Shown here one piece after another: positions 9,287 through 18,653 of a stretch of 64,000 nt of DNA; positions within the stretch are counted from its first letter, which is position 1, and each line of letters starts with the position of its first letter. A program made the translations under genes and the position numbers. Location: the NCBI RefSeq assembly GCF_013812825.1, contig NZ_JACCSU010000018.1:1-64000 (forward strand). The letters are read 5' to 3'. The DNA comes from Sphingomonas sp. (GTDB lineage Bacteria; Pseudomonadota; Alphaproteobacteria; Sphingomonadales; Sphingomonadaceae). The notes under the pieces were generated by a model, which was not told where the DNA came from, did no database searches, and saw nothing but the letters and a program-made list of their open reading frames with translations.

Positions 9287-10657
9287 TTAAAAGCTCATTT
9301 CCTCGTAGATGCGGCCGACGTCGCCGCCCCATTCGCCATGATGTTTGTCGAGCAGACGGTCGGCCGGCGTCTTGCCGCTTGCGACGACCTCGCGCAACGG
9401 GTCGAGGAAGCCGCCTTCGTTGTCGCCGGCTGCATTGAGCACCGCGCGCCGGTTGAGGCCGATCGCCGCAAGGCCGATGACTTCGCGCGCCAGGTCGTGG
9501 ACGGTGCTGCCGCCCGGCACCGGTGCGTCGAGCGCCAGCTTCGGAACGTCGTGGCGCAGCTTCTCGCGCTCCTCGATCGACCAATGCTTGACCCGGTCCC
9601 AGGCCGCGTCGAGCGCCTCGTTGGAATAGAGCAGCCCGACCCACAGCGCCGGCAGCGCGCAGATCCGGTTCCACGGTCCGCCGTCGGCGCCGCGCATCTC
9701 GAGGAAGCTTTTCAATCGCACCTCGGGAAAGGCGGTCGACAAATGGTCGGTGAAATCGCTCAGCAGCGGCTTTTCGCCCGGCAGCTGCGGCAGCTTTCCA
9801 TCGAGGAAATCGCGGAAGCTCTCTCCCGCGGCGTCGATATAATGCCCGTCGCGAAACACGAAATACATCGGCACGTCGAGCGCGTAGTCGCAGTAGCGCT
9901 CGTAGCCGAAGCCCTCGTCGAACACGAACGGCAGCATGCCGGTGCGATGCGGGTCGGTGTCCTCCCAGATGTGGCTTCGGAAGCTCTTGTAGCCGTTGGG
10001 CCGCCCTTCCGTCAGCGGCGAATTGGCGAACAGGGCCGTCGCCACCGGCTGCAGCGCGAGGCCGACCCGGAATTTCTTCACCATGTCGGCTTCGGACGAA
10101 TAGTCGAGGTTGACCTGGATGGTGCAGGTTCGAAGCATCATGTCGAGGCCGAGATCGCCGACGCGCGGCATGTGGCGGGCCATGATCGCATAGCGGCCCT
10201 TGGGCATCATCGGCAGCTCGTCGCGGCGCTTGTCGGGCCACATTCCGAGACCAAGAAAGCCGACACCCAGGCGCTCGCCGACGGCCTTGCACTGCTGCAG
10301 GTGCCGGGCCGCTTCGGCGCAGGTCATGTGGAGGTCCGTGAGCGCGGCGCCCGAGAGCTCGAACTGGCCGGCCGGCTCGAGGCTGATGGTGCCGTCGGGC
10401 CCGGTCAGAGCGATGACCTTCCCTTCCTCCTCGACCGGCCGCCAGCCGAACTCGGTCAGGCCGGCCAGAAGGTCGCGGATTCCGCCCGGCTCCTCCCACG
10501 ACGGAGCGCGATGATCCTCGCACCGGTAGACGAACTTTTCATGCTCGGTGCCGATGCGCCAGTCGCCGGGCTCCTTCTCGCCGCCCGAGAACACCGACAG
10601 CAGGTCGTCGCGGCTCTCGATGATCGGGCTGGCGCTGGTGTCGGTTCGGGTGGTCAT
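9287..10657 (-). CDS. gshA: Glutamate-cysteine ligase (plant/alphaproteobacterial type)
   Basis: The 456-residue protein belongs to the GCS2-type ligases shared by plants and alphaproteobacteria. It makes gamma-glutamylcysteine from glutamate, cysteine and ATP, the first step of glutathione synthesis. Typical stretches are WRIGTEHEKFVY (33-44), ISLEPAGQFELSG, the MARHMPRVG region and LEMRGADGGPWNRICALPAL. It is cytoplasmic and of full family length. The gene ends immediately before the pip start codon and is followed upstream, after 25 bases, by rsmE on the same strand, so rsmE-gshA-pip may form one operon. Confidence 0.95.
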   Translation of the reverse strand: MTTRTDTSASPIIESRDDLLSVFSGGEKEPGDWRIGTEHEKFVYRCEDHRAPSWEEPGGIRDLLAGLTEFGWRPVEEEGKVIALTGPDGTISLEPAGQFELSGAALTDLHMTCAEAARHLQQCKAVGERLGVGFLGLGMWPDKRRDELPMMPKGRYAIMARHMPRVGDLGLDMMLRTCTIQVNLDYSSEADMVKKFRVGLALQPVATALFANSPLTEGRPNGYKSFRSHIWEDTDPHRTGMLPFVFDEGFGYERYCDYALDVPMYFVFRDGHYIDAAGESFRDFLDGKLPQLPGEKPLLSDFTDHLSTAFPEVRLKSFLEMRGADGGPWNRICALPALWVGLLYSNEALDAAWDRVKHWSIEEREKLRHDVPKLALDAPVPGGSTVHDLAREVIGLAAIGLNRRAVLNAAGDNEGGFLDPLREVVASGKTPADRLLDKHHGEWGGDVGRIYEEMSF

Positions 10658-10682
10658 GTGCGGCGGCGCTAGCGGCGCGGCG

Positions 10683-11456
10683 CTAACCGCGCCAGTCCCC
10701 GGCGACCGCCATGTAGGCCGCGAGCGCGGCGAGCGCTGCCGTTTCCGCTCGCAGGATGCGCGGGCCGAGCGAAACCGGCACCGCGTTGGACACCCCCCGG
10801 ACCGCCGCCCGCTCCTCGTCGGTGAAGCCCCCCTCCGGCCCCGTCAGGATCAGCGCCGGGCCTGGCTTGAAGGCATCCGCTGCAGGCTCGCCCCCCGCTT
10901 CGTCGGCGAAGTACAGCGCCCTCGCCGGATCGCGCTTTTCGAGCAGGCGAGCAAGCGGCACCGGCTCGTCGATCTCGGGCAGGCGCGTTCGGCCGCATTG
11001 CTCGGCGGCTTCGATCGCGATCGCCTGCAGCCGCTCGAGCTTCACGCGCTCGATGACGGTGCGCCGCGTCGTCACCGGGATCAGCCGAGCAGCGCCGAGC
11101 TCGGTCGCTTTTTCAATCAGCCAGTCGGTCTGGCTCCGCTTGACCGGAGCGAACGCCAGCCAGACATCGGGGATCGTCTCGGGCTCGCGCGTCCGCCGCT
11201 CGACGACGAGCGCCATGCGCTTTTTCCCCGCCTCGGCGATCCGGGCCAGCCATTCGCCCGAACGGCCGTCGAACAGCAGCAGCTCGGCGCCTTCCTTCAT
11301 CCGCAGCACATTGCCGAGATAATTGGCCTGGCCCCCGTCGAGCTCGACCCGGGCGCCTTGCCCGAGCGGCTGGCGCACATAAAGGCGTGGAAGCGACTTG
11401 GGCGGCCAGGCGGGGGTCGCGGGAATGGCTATTCGGCGGCCACGTCGAGGTGCCAC
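10683..11456 (-). CDS. rsmE: 16S rRNA m3U1498 methyltransferase
   Basis: RsmE is a SPOUT-class methyltransferase that methylates N3 of U1498 in 16S rRNA. The protein shows the family motifs LIEKATELG, LILTGPEGGFTDEE and LGPRILRAETA, the last forming the knotted SAM site. With the ATG at 11456 it has 257 residues and overlaps the end of cfa by 28 bases. Family members usually start close to the sequence PATPAWPPKSLPRLYV, which here follows an ATT codon at 11426, two bases after the cfa stop. So either an in-frame upstream ATG is used or the true start is a rare ATT. The function is secure; only the start is in doubt. Confidence 0.93.
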   Translation of the reverse strand: MAPRRGRRIAIPATPAWPPKSLPRLYVRQPLGQGARVELDGGQANYLGNVLRMKEGAELLLFDGRSGEWLARIAEAGKKRMALVVERRTREPETIPDVWLAFAPVKRSQTDWLIEKATELGAARLIPVTTRRTVIERVKLERLQAIAIEAAEQCGRTRLPEIDEPVPLARLLEKRDPARALYFADEAGGEPAADAFKPGPALILTGPEGGFTDEERAAVRGVSNAVPVSLGPRILRAETAALAALAAYMAVAGDWRG

Positions 11457-12697
11457 TTGGGCGGCTGTTCGAGCCCCCGCAGCCGCGCTTCCTCCTCGAA
11501 CATGTAATCACGCGTGATCGGCGCCGATTGCCGGCTCTTCAGATACTGGATCTGGAAATTGGACATCCCGCCATAGCGGAACGCGGCCTCGGCGCCGGCC
11601 AGATAGAATTGCCACATGCGGTAGAAGCGCTCGTCGTAGAGCTCGACGATCTCGTCGCGGGCGGCGACCGTGCGCCGGTACCATTCCTCGAGCGTGTAGG
11701 CGTAGTGGAGGCGAAGGGTCTCGACGTCCGACACGATCAGCCGGTGACGCTCGGCCTCGCTGACGATCTCCGACAGCGCCGGGATGTAGCCGCCGGGGAA
11801 GATGTACTTGCGGGTCCATTTGTCGGTCAGGCCGGGCCGGCCCATCCGCCCGCAGCAATGCGACAGCATCAGCCCGTCGGGCGCGAGCAGTTCGCGGCAC
11901 TTGGCGAAAAAGCCGGGATAGTGCGGAGTCCCCAGATGTTCGATCAACCCGACGTTGGCGATCCGGTCGAAGGTGCCGGGGACGTCGCGGTAGTCCATCA
12001 CCTCGAACTTGACCCGGTCGCTGACGCCGGCCTCGGCCGCCCGTTCTCGGGAGAATTCGATCTGGTCGGGCGCCAGGGCGATGCCGAGCACGTCGACGTC
12101 GTAGTGGCGGTGCAGATAGAGGGCGAGGCCGCCCCAGCCGCAGCCGATGTCGAGCACGCGCATTCCGGGTTGCAGGTTCAGCTTGGCGGCGATGTGGGCT
12201 TTCTTGTCGAGCTGGGCTTGCTCGAGGCTGTTGGCGGGGTCGCGGTAGTAGGCGCAGGTGTATTGCCGGTCCTCGTCGAGGAACAGCTCGTAGAGCCGCC
12301 TCGTCAGATTGTAGGTGTGCTCCGCGTTGCGGCGCGACCGGGTCTTCCAGTTGATCTGGTCGAGGCGTCCGGCGACTGCCGCGGCGGTTCTTCGAACCGG
12401 CCCCTTGGGCTTGAGCGCGCCCGACCGCTCGAACGGCGCATTGTAGCGGATCAGCAGGACCAGATCGCGGATGTCGCCGTCCTCGACCACGAAGCGGCCA
12501 TCCATATAGGCCTCGCCGGCCCCGACCCGGGGATCGGACGCGATCTTGAAGGCCGCCTTGCTGTCCATGAGCCGAGCGGCGACGGAGCGGACCGCCGGGT
12601 CCGGCGCCCCGTAGCGATACGCCTTGCCGCGATGGTCGATGATGGTCAGTTCACCCTTGCGGATGAGCCGCCGAAGCATTTTGTCGAGAAGCCACAT
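11429..12697 (-). CDS. cfa: Cyclopropane-fatty-acyl-phospholipid synthase
   Basis: A 422-residue SAM-dependent enzyme that adds a methylene bridge across double bonds of membrane phospholipid acyl chains, typically on entry to stationary phase or under acid stress. The SAM-binding motif VLDIGCGWGG is at 181-190. The segments YTCAYYRDP and IEHLGTPHYPGFF match the cyclopropane synthase family. It acts at the cytoplasmic face of the membrane and has no membrane helix. It overlaps rsmE downstream and is divergent from ubiA upstream, with 141 bases between the two starts. Confidence 0.94.
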   Translation of the reverse strand: MWLLDKMLRRLIRKGELTIIDHRGKAYRYGAPDPAVRSVAARLMDSKAAFKIASDPRVGAGEAYMDGRFVVEDGDIRDLVLLIRYNAPFERSGALKPKGPVRRTAAAVAGRLDQINWKTRSRRNAEHTYNLTRRLYELFLDEDRQYTCAYYRDPANSLEQAQLDKKAHIAAKLNLQPGMRVLDIGCGWGGLALYLHRHYDVDVLGIALAPDQIEFSRERAAEAGVSDRVKFEVMDYRDVPGTFDRIANVGLIEHLGTPHYPGFFAKCRELLAPDGLMLSHCCGRMGRPGLTDKWTRKYIFPGGYIPALSEIVSEAERHRLIVSDVETLRLHYAYTLEEWYRRTVAARDEIVELYDERFYRMWQFYLAGAEAAFRYGGMSNFQIQYLKSRQSAPITRDYMFEEEARLRGLEQPPKWHLDVAAE

Positions 12698-12838
12698 GGG
12701 CCAAGCTTAGCTCCACAACATTGTCGCTAACAACACCCCTTCGCCATGTGCTTGTCGAACGGCAGTCTTGCTTCTGTGCTTGCGAGATATGAAGGACGGT
12801 CCCTCGACAGGCTCGGGACGAACGAGGTGAGAGGCTCA

Positions 12839-13747
12839 GTGGACACCGACATCGTCCCCGACAGCGAGCGGCGCGGCTTCATCGGCGCGCTGCCGCCGCG
12901 GCTTCGGCCGTTCGCGTCGCTGATGCGGCTCGATCGGCCGATCGGGACCTGGCTATTGTTCTGGCCGTGCGCGTGGAGCGTCGCCCTCGCCGGAGTCTGG
13001 GGACGCTGGGACCTGTTCGCGTGGCTGGCGCTCGGTGCCTTTGCGATGCGCAGCGCGGGATGCGTCTACAACGACATCGTTGATCGCGAGCTCGACCGGC
13101 GAGTCGAGCGCACCCGGCTTCGGCCGCTCGCCAGCCGCCGGGTCTCGGTCAACGCCGCCTGGCTGCTCGTTGTCCTTTTGTGCCTGCTCGGACTCCTCGT
13201 CCTGCTCCAGCTTCAGCGAACCGCGCAGCTGGTCGCGCTCGGCAGCATCGCGCTGGTCGCCGCTTACCCGTTCATGAAGCGCCTGACCTGGTGGCCGCAG
13301 GCATGGCTCGGGCTGGTGTTCTCATGGGGGGCGCTGGTCGGCTGGCCGGCGGTGACCGGGGAGCTCGATGAAGCCGCGCTGTGGCTTTACGCGGGGACCG
13401 TTGCCTGGGTGATCGGCTACGACACGCTTTACGCCATCCAGGACGTGGAAGATGACGCGCTGGTCGGAGTGAAATCGAGCGCCCGGCGGCTCGGCGAGAG
13501 CGCGCCGCTTGGAATCGCCATCTTCTACGCGCTCGCCGTGATCCTGTGGGGGGCCGCCATCTGGTCGGTACGGCCCGACTGGCTGGCCTTGCTCGCACTC
13601 CTGCCGGCCGCGCTGCATCTCGCCAACCAGGCTTTGCGGGCCGACCCGAAGGACGGCGAGGGAGCGCTCCAACTGTTCCGCTCGAACCGCACCTGCGGGC
13701 TGCTCATGTTTCTGGGCCTGCTGGCGGTCGGCCTGTCCAGCCGCTAG
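12839..13747 (+). CDS. ubiA: 4-hydroxybenzoate polyprenyltransferase
   Basis: UbiA is an integral membrane enzyme that attaches the polyprenyl tail to 4-hydroxybenzoate in ubiquinone synthesis. The protein has about eight hydrophobic segments. The two Mg-diphosphate motifs are present: NDIVDRELD and DTLYAIQDVEDD. I prefer the GTG at 12839 (302 residues), which follows a GAGAGG and matches where the family begins. An ATG at 12746 would add 31 residues encoded largely by a palindromic repeat (about 12798-12824). ubiA is divergent from cfa, and pmbA follows 10 bases after its stop. Confidence 0.93.
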   Translation: MDTDIVPDSERRGFIGALPPRLRPFASLMRLDRPIGTWLLFWPCAWSVALAGVWGRWDLFAWLALGAFAMRSAGCVYNDIVDRELDRRVERTRLRPLASRRVSVNAAWLLVVLLCLLGLLVLLQLQRTAQLVALGSIALVAAYPFMKRLTWWPQAWLGLVFSWGALVGWPAVTGELDEAALWLYAGTVAWVIGYDTLYAIQDVEDDALVGVKSSARRLGESAPLGIAIFYALAVILWGAAIWSVRPDWLALLALLPAALHLANQALRADPKDGEGALQLFRSNRTCGLLMFLGLLAVGLSSR

Positions 13748-13757
13748 GCGCTCGCGC

Positions 13758-15104
13758 ATGCTCAGTGTCGATCAAGCCCGCCGCGCGGCTCAGGCGCTGG
13801 TCGAACGCGCGGCCGCCGCCGGCGCCGATGCCGCCGACGCCATCTATGTCGGCAACCGGTCGAGCAGCGTCCAGGTGCGCCTTCGCGAGCTCGAGCAGGT
13901 CGACCGGTCCGAAGGCGAGGAGATCGGCCTACGGCTGTTCCTCGGCCGACGCTCGGCGACGGTGGCGTCGTCCGATCTGGCCGGGGAAGCGCTCGCGGCC
14001 CTGGTCGATCGGGCCCTCGCCATGGCCGCCGAAGCCCCCGAGGACAAATATGCGGGCCTCGCCCCCGAAGAGCTTCTCCACCGCGGCGAATTGCCACCGC
14101 TCGATGCCGACGACGAACAGGAGCCCGAGCCCGCCGCGCTCCGCGCCCGGGCGCTCGCGGCCGAGCAGGCGGCGCTGGCGATTCCCGGAGTGACCAATTC
14201 GAACGGCGGCTCGGCGAGCGCGTCGGAGTCCAGCGTCGCACTGGCGACTTCGGCGGGCTTTTCCGGCGCGTATCGAGCGACCGGCTACAGCTGCTCGGCC
14301 GCGGTGATTGCCGGCGAAGGCTCGGGCATGCAGCGCGATCATGCCTGGCATAGCGCTCGGCACCTCGAGGATCTCGATTCCGCCCAAGACATCGGCCGCC
14401 TGGCCGGGACCCGCGCCGTTGCCCGGCTGAATTCGGCTCGGCCCAGGCCGGGCCGGATGGCGGTGCTGTTCGACCCGCGCGTCGCCTCGACTCTGCTCGG
14501 CCATCTCGCCGCCGCGATCAGCGGCTCGTCGGTCGCGCGCAAGGCGAGCTTCCTCCAGGACAAGCTCGGCAGCCGGGTGTTCGCCCCGGGCGTGGCGATC
14601 ATCGACGACCCCTTGCGCCTGCGAGGCCTGCGCTCGCGCCCGTTCGACGGCGAGGGGGTCCGGGTCGGGCGGCTGGAGCTGGTGGCCGACGGGGTCCTCG
14701 CCAGCTGGATCGCCGACAGCGCGTCGGCGCGCCAGCTCGGGATCGAGCCAACCGGCCATGCGGCGCGCGGCGCCGGCGGTGCACCCGGCGCCTCGCCGAG
14801 CAATCTCTACATGGCCGCCGGGAGTCGTTCGCGCGAACAACTGCTCGCCGAGTTCCCGCGGGCGCTGCTCGTCACCGAGCTGATCGGACAGGGCGTCAAT
14901 GGAGTGACCGGCGACTATAGCCGCGGCGCCGCCGGCTTCATGGTCCGCAACGGGGTCATCGCCGAGCCGGTCGCCGAGATCACCGTCGCGTCGAACCTTC
15001 TCGACATGTTCGCGACCCTCGAGCCGGCGTCGGATCTCGAGTTTCGCCGCGGGATCGACGCCCCCACGGTGCTGGTACCCGAAATGACGGTCGGAGCGGC
15101 CTAG
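13758..15104 (+). CDS. pmbA: TldD/PmbA-family metalloprotease subunit PmbA
   Basis: This 448-residue protein matches PmbA (TldE). With TldD it forms a heterodimeric metalloprotease that in E. coli processes microcin B17 and degrades the CcdA antitoxin. The C-terminal half carries the family signature (TELIGQGVNGVTGDYSRG). PmbA lacks the HExxxH zinc motif found in TldD, and none is seen here. No tldD lies in the window. It starts 10 bases after ubiA and is probably co-transcribed with it. Its stop overlaps that of the convergent CoA-binding gene within a single CTAG. Confidence 0.93.
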   Translation: MLSVDQARRAAQALVERAAAAGADAADAIYVGNRSSSVQVRLRELEQVDRSEGEEIGLRLFLGRRSATVASSDLAGEALAALVDRALAMAAEAPEDKYAGLAPEELLHRGELPPLDADDEQEPEPAALRARALAAEQAALAIPGVTNSNGGSASASESSVALATSAGFSGAYRATGYSCSAAVIAGEGSGMQRDHAWHSARHLEDLDSAQDIGRLAGTRAVARLNSARPRPGRMAVLFDPRVASTLLGHLAAAISGSSVARKASFLQDKLGSRVFAPGVAIIDDPLRLRGLRSRPFDGEGVRVGRLELVADGVLASWIADSASARQLGIEPTGHAARGAGGAPGASPSNLYMAAGSRSREQLLAEFPRALLVTELIGQGVNGVTGDYSRGAAGFMVRNGVIAEPVAEITVASNLLDMFATLEPASDLEFRRGIDAPTVLVPEMTVGAA

Positions 15105-15541
15105 GCGGTCGCCGGTTCGATCTTCGGGATCCGCAGCCGCATGATCTCGATCTTGATGCAGCGGTCCATCACCGCCTTGACCCCCGCCTGCTCGGCCCGC
15201 TGCGCCGCTTCCTCGTTGACGATCCCGAGCTGCAGCCAAACCGCCTTGGCCCCCGCGAAGATCGCCTGGTCGACGGCTTCGCCGGCCGCTTCCGGGCGGC
15301 GGAAGATGTCGACGATGTCGATCGGCTCGCCGATCTGGGCGAGCTCGCGCCACACGAACTCGCCATGAACATGCTGCCCGCTGATCTGCGGGTTGACCGG
15401 GAACACCCGGTAGCCGTGCGACTGGAGGAACTTCATCACTCCGTAGGACGGGCGGTCGGGCCGGTCGGACGCGCCGACCAAGGCGATGGTCCGGGCGTTG
15501 GTCAGAAGCTCGGCGATATCCTCGGCACGGGTCAACGGCAT
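15101..15541 (-). CDS. CoA-binding (YccU-like) protein
   Basis: A 146-residue cytoplasmic protein made of one Rossmann-like CoA_binding domain, similar to E. coli YccU. The nucleotide-binding segment TIALVGASDRPDRPSYGVMK lies near the start, followed by VFPVNP and the VDIFRRPE stretch typical of the family. The physiological role is unknown; related domains bind CoA or NAD. It is convergent with pmbA, sharing the four bases CTAG (15101-15104) as overlapping stop codons. It starts 28 bases after the mrp stop on the same strand and may be co-transcribed with mrp. Confidence 0.88.
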   Translation of the reverse strand: MPLTRAEDIAELLTNARTIALVGASDRPDRPSYGVMKFLQSHGYRVFPVNPQISGQHVHGEFVWRELAQIGEPIDIVDIFRRPEAAGEAVDQAIFAGAKAVWLQLGIVNEEAAQRAEQAGVKAVMDRCIKIEIMRLRIPKIEPATA

Positions 15542-15568
15542 CGGGGCTCTCCTTGCGCCATCAATGCG

Positions 15569-16534
15569 TCAGTCGGCGGCGGTATCCAGCGCCTCGAGCA
15601 ATTTGACGGCGAGCCGCGCGAACGCCTGTGCTTCGGGGCCGTCGCCGGCGGCGGGTGGAGTGCCGGCGTCCGATGCCGAGCGGAGCCCGGCGGACAGCGG
15701 CAGCCGCCCGAGGAACGCAACGCCCAGCTCCCTTGCCGCGGATTCGGCGCCGCCGCTTCCGAACGGGTCGGAGGTCTCGCCGCAATGGGGGCAGACGTAG
15801 CCGGCCATGTTCTCGATGATCCCGAGCACCGGCACCTTGGTCTTGCGGAATAGGTCGATCGCCCGCGTCGCGTCGATCAGCGACAGGTCCTGCGGGGTGG
15901 AGACGATCACCGCCCCGTCGGGCCGCGACCTCTGGATCAACGACAACTGGACGTCGCCGGTGCCGGGCGGCAGGTCGACCAGCAGGTATTCGGCGTCGCC
16001 CCAGTCGGCCTCGACCAGTCGAGCGAGCGCGCCGGTCGCCATTGGCCCCCGCCACGCGAGCGCATGGCCGGCCGAAACCAATTGCCCGAGCGACAGGAAA
16101 TGCAGCCCATGGGCGGCAACCGGGATCAGCCGATCGCCCTCGGCCGTCGGCTTGTCGTCGCTGCCGAGCAATTTGGGCTGCGAGGGCCCGTAGATGTCGG
16201 CGTCGATCAGCCCGACCTTCTTGCCGGAGCGGGCGAGTGCGATGGCGAGGTTGGCCGCCAGGGTCGACTTGCCGACGCCACCCTTGCCGCTGCCGATCGC
16301 GATCAGCTTGCGGCCCGGCTGGCTCGCGGTCAGCGCGATGCGCGCCTGGGCCACTCCGGGGAGTTCGAGCGCCGCCGAGCGGAGATCGCGCTCGAGTGCA
16401 TTGCGGGCCTGCTCGTCGAGGCCGGTCGCGTCGACGACCAGCGACGCGATGTCGCCGACCAGCTTGCGCGACCGGATCCTTTGGGCGTCGGGCAGCGCAT
16501 CGAGGCTGCTTAGCGGATCGTCGGGCTCGGCCAT
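15569..16534 (-). CDS. mrp: Mrp/ApbC-family iron-sulfur cluster carrier ATPase
   Basis: A 321-residue P-loop ATPase of the Mrp/NBP35 group, which carries Fe-S clusters to target apoproteins. The N-terminal part is a short DUF59-like domain (about 10-70). The deviant Walker A, GSGKGGVGKST, is at 81-91, and the cluster-binding CPHC motif is at 248-251. These together separate it from ParA/MinD proteins. It is cytoplasmic. It is divergent from hflK, with only 70 bases between the start codons, so the two promoters must lie back to back. Confidence 0.94.
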   Translation of the reverse strand: MAEPDDPLSSLDALPDAQRIRSRKLVGDIASLVVDATGLDEQARNALERDLRSAALELPGVAQARIALTASQPGRKLIAIGSGKGGVGKSTLAANLAIALARSGKKVGLIDADIYGPSQPKLLGSDDKPTAEGDRLIPVAAHGLHFLSLGQLVSAGHALAWRGPMATGALARLVEADWGDAEYLLVDLPPGTGDVQLSLIQRSRPDGAVIVSTPQDLSLIDATRAIDLFRKTKVPVLGIIENMAGYVCPHCGETSDPFGSGGAESAARELGVAFLGRLPLSAGLRSASDAGTPPAAGDGPEAQAFARLAVKLLEALDTAAD

Positions 16535-16604
16535 CGCGGCGACATAGGAACTCCCTCGACGCTTGCCACTGTTTTTCAGGGCGGAGGCTACCTATACTGG
16601 GGCC

Positions 16605-17702
16605 ATGAGCATCTTTTCAGGGCTGGGCGCACGCGCTCGCGGCCTGTTCGCTGACAATAAGGGACCTTGGGGCCCAGCCGGTGGGAATGGCGGCGACGAG
16701 CCGCCGTCCTCGGAGGGTGGCCGCGGAGGGCCGTGGGGCGAGCCGCCCAAGCGCGGCCGACGCTCGGCCATTCCACCGCCCGGCGGCAATGTCGCTTCCC
16801 TCGAGGATTTCCTCAGGCGCAGCCGCGCGCGGTTCGGCGATGGCGGCGGCGGTTTCCCGGGCCGGCCCGACCGCTCCATGATCATGTGGGGGCTGCTCGC
16901 CTTCGTCCTGTTGTGGCTGCTGTTCACCAGCATGCACCGGATCGCACCCGAAGAGCGCGGCGTCGTCACCCAGTTCGGCCGCTACAACCGAACCCTCGGG
17001 CCGGGCATCAGCCTGACCCTGCCGTCCCCCATCGAGCGGGTGCAAAAAGTTGATATCGAGAACATTCGCAACATCGACCTCGGCTCGACGAACACCGAGA
17101 CGCTGATGCTGACCGGCGATCAGAACATCATCGACATCGCTTATTCGGTGCGTTGGAACATCCACAGTCCCGAGCTTTATCTGTTCCAGCTCGCCAACCC
17201 GGAGGAAGCTATCCGCCAGGTGGGCGAAAGCGCGATGCGTGCGGTGGTCAGCGGAGTCAGCCTCAATGATGCGATCGGCGAGGGCCGCGGCGACATCGAA
17301 TCCCAGGTCACGGAGCGGATGCAGCAGATCCTCAACGCCTATCGGGCAGGCGTGCGGATCCAGGGCGTAGCGATCAAGCAGGCCGACCCTCCGCAAACGG
17401 TCAACGACGCCTTCAAGGAAGTCTCCGCCGCGCAGCAGGAGGCGCAATCCTACATCAACCAGGCGCGCGCCTATGCGCTGCAGCTGACGGCCAAGGCGCA
17501 GGGCGAGGCGCAGGCGTTCGATCGCATTTACGAGCAATACCGGCTGGCCCCGGAGGTCACTCGCCGCCGCATGTATTACGAGACGATGGAAAGGGTGTTG
17601 GCCAACGTCGACAAGACGATCGTCGAAGCTCCGGGAATCACGCCCTATCTGCCGCTGAACCAAGTCCAGAGATCCGCTCCGCGGGCGGAGCCGACGCCAT
17701 GA
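16605..17702 (+). CDS. hflK: FtsH protease modulator HflK
   Basis: HflK is a SPFH/prohibitin-domain protein that with HflC builds a large membrane cage around the FtsH protease. The 365-residue protein has a Gly/Pro-rich cytoplasmic N-terminus (about 1-85), one transmembrane helix (about 86-106, MIMWGLLAFVLLWLLF) and an SPFH domain in the periplasm (about 107-345). I start it at the ATG at 16605 (MSIFSGLGARARGLF), the usual family start, not at an upstream in-frame ATG at 16563. Its last codon overlaps the hflC start by 4 bases (ATGA), so translation is coupled. Confidence 0.94.
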   Translation: MSIFSGLGARARGLFADNKGPWGPAGGNGGDEPPSSEGGRGGPWGEPPKRGRRSAIPPPGGNVASLEDFLRRSRARFGDGGGGFPGRPDRSMIMWGLLAFVLLWLLFTSMHRIAPEERGVVTQFGRYNRTLGPGISLTLPSPIERVQKVDIENIRNIDLGSTNTETLMLTGDQNIIDIAYSVRWNIHSPELYLFQLANPEEAIRQVGESAMRAVVSGVSLNDAIGEGRGDIESQVTERMQQILNAYRAGVRIQGVAIKQADPPQTVNDAFKEVSAAQQEAQSYINQARAYALQLTAKAQGEAQAFDRIYEQYRLAPEVTRRRMYYETMERVLANVDKTIVEAPGITPYLPLNQVQRSAPRAEPTP

Positions 17703-18562
17703 TGGCCCTGGTTCGCCGCCGGCCGCTGCTGACCGGCCTTCTGGCCCTGTTCCTGCTGGTCACCGTGCTCGGCAGCTTCCCGATCATTCCGGAGACCCAG
17801 CAGGCGGTGGTCGTCCGCTTGGGCGAGCCGGTGCGGATCCTCAATCGGTTCGAGCCCAACAAGCCGATCGGTGCCCAAGGCGCCGGCATCTCCTGGCGCA
17901 TTCCGTTCGCCGAAAGCGTCGAGCGGATCGACAAGCGCGTGCTCGACGTCGACATGGACCGCCAGCAGGTGCTGTCGACTGACCAGCTCCGGCTCGAGGT
18001 GGACGCGTTCGCCCGCTACCGGGTCGTCGATCCTCTGACGATGTATATTCGGGCGCGCACTACCGAGCGGGTCAGCGAGGCGCTTCGCCCGATCCTCGGC
18101 TCTTCGCTCAGGAATGAGCTTGGCAAACGCCCGTTCGCGGCGTTGCTGTCGCCCGAGCGGCAGGGCGTGATGGAAAATGTCCGCCGCAACCTCGACCAGG
18201 TCGCCCGCCAATATGGCGCCCAGATCATCGATGTCCGGATCAAGAAGGCCGACCTGCCCAGCGGAACTCCGCTCCAGTCGGCCTACGACCGAATGCGGAC
18301 CGCGCGCCTGCAGGAAGCCCGCTCGATCCGCGCCCAGGGCGCCAAGCAGGCGCAGATCATCCGCGCCGAAGCGGACGCCGAGGCGTCGAGCACCTATGCG
18401 GCGAGCTTCGGCAAGGACGCGGATTTCTACGATTTCTATCGCGCGATGCAGTCCTATCAGACGACCTTCATCGGCGACGGCGGCGAAACGCCCAAGCCCA
18501 CAACCGTCATTTTGTCGCCGCAGAATGACTATTTGAAGGAATTCACTGGACGCGCGCGCTGA
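17699..18562 (+). CDS. hflC: FtsH protease modulator HflC
   Basis: The partner of HflK: 287 residues with an N-terminal transmembrane helix (about 8-25) and a periplasmic SPFH domain, including the long Ala/Gln-rich helix common to the family (AQIIRAEADAEASSTYA). Together they restrain FtsH access to membrane substrates. The ATG at 17699 overlaps the hflK stop, and a second ATG follows directly. degP lies 91 bases downstream on the same strand. The order hflK-hflC-degP groups membrane quality-control genes and is common in this bacterial order. Confidence 0.94.
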   Translation: MMALVRRRPLLTGLLALFLLVTVLGSFPIIPETQQAVVVRLGEPVRILNRFEPNKPIGAQGAGISWRIPFAESVERIDKRVLDVDMDRQQVLSTDQLRLEVDAFARYRVVDPLTMYIRARTTERVSEALRPILGSSLRNELGKRPFAALLSPERQGVMENVRRNLDQVARQYGAQIIDVRIKKADLPSGTPLQSAYDRMRTARLQEARSIRAQGAKQAQIIRAEADAEASSTYAASFGKDADFYDFYRAMQSYQTTFIGDGGETPKPTTVILSPQNDYLKEFTGRAR

Positions 18563-18653
18563 AGTCGTTCGTTCAATGCGGATTAAGGCCCTTTGGGATT
18601 AAGCCGCACGGCCCCACATAAATTGCTTCCGTAAGCCAAGTCATGGAGTATCG

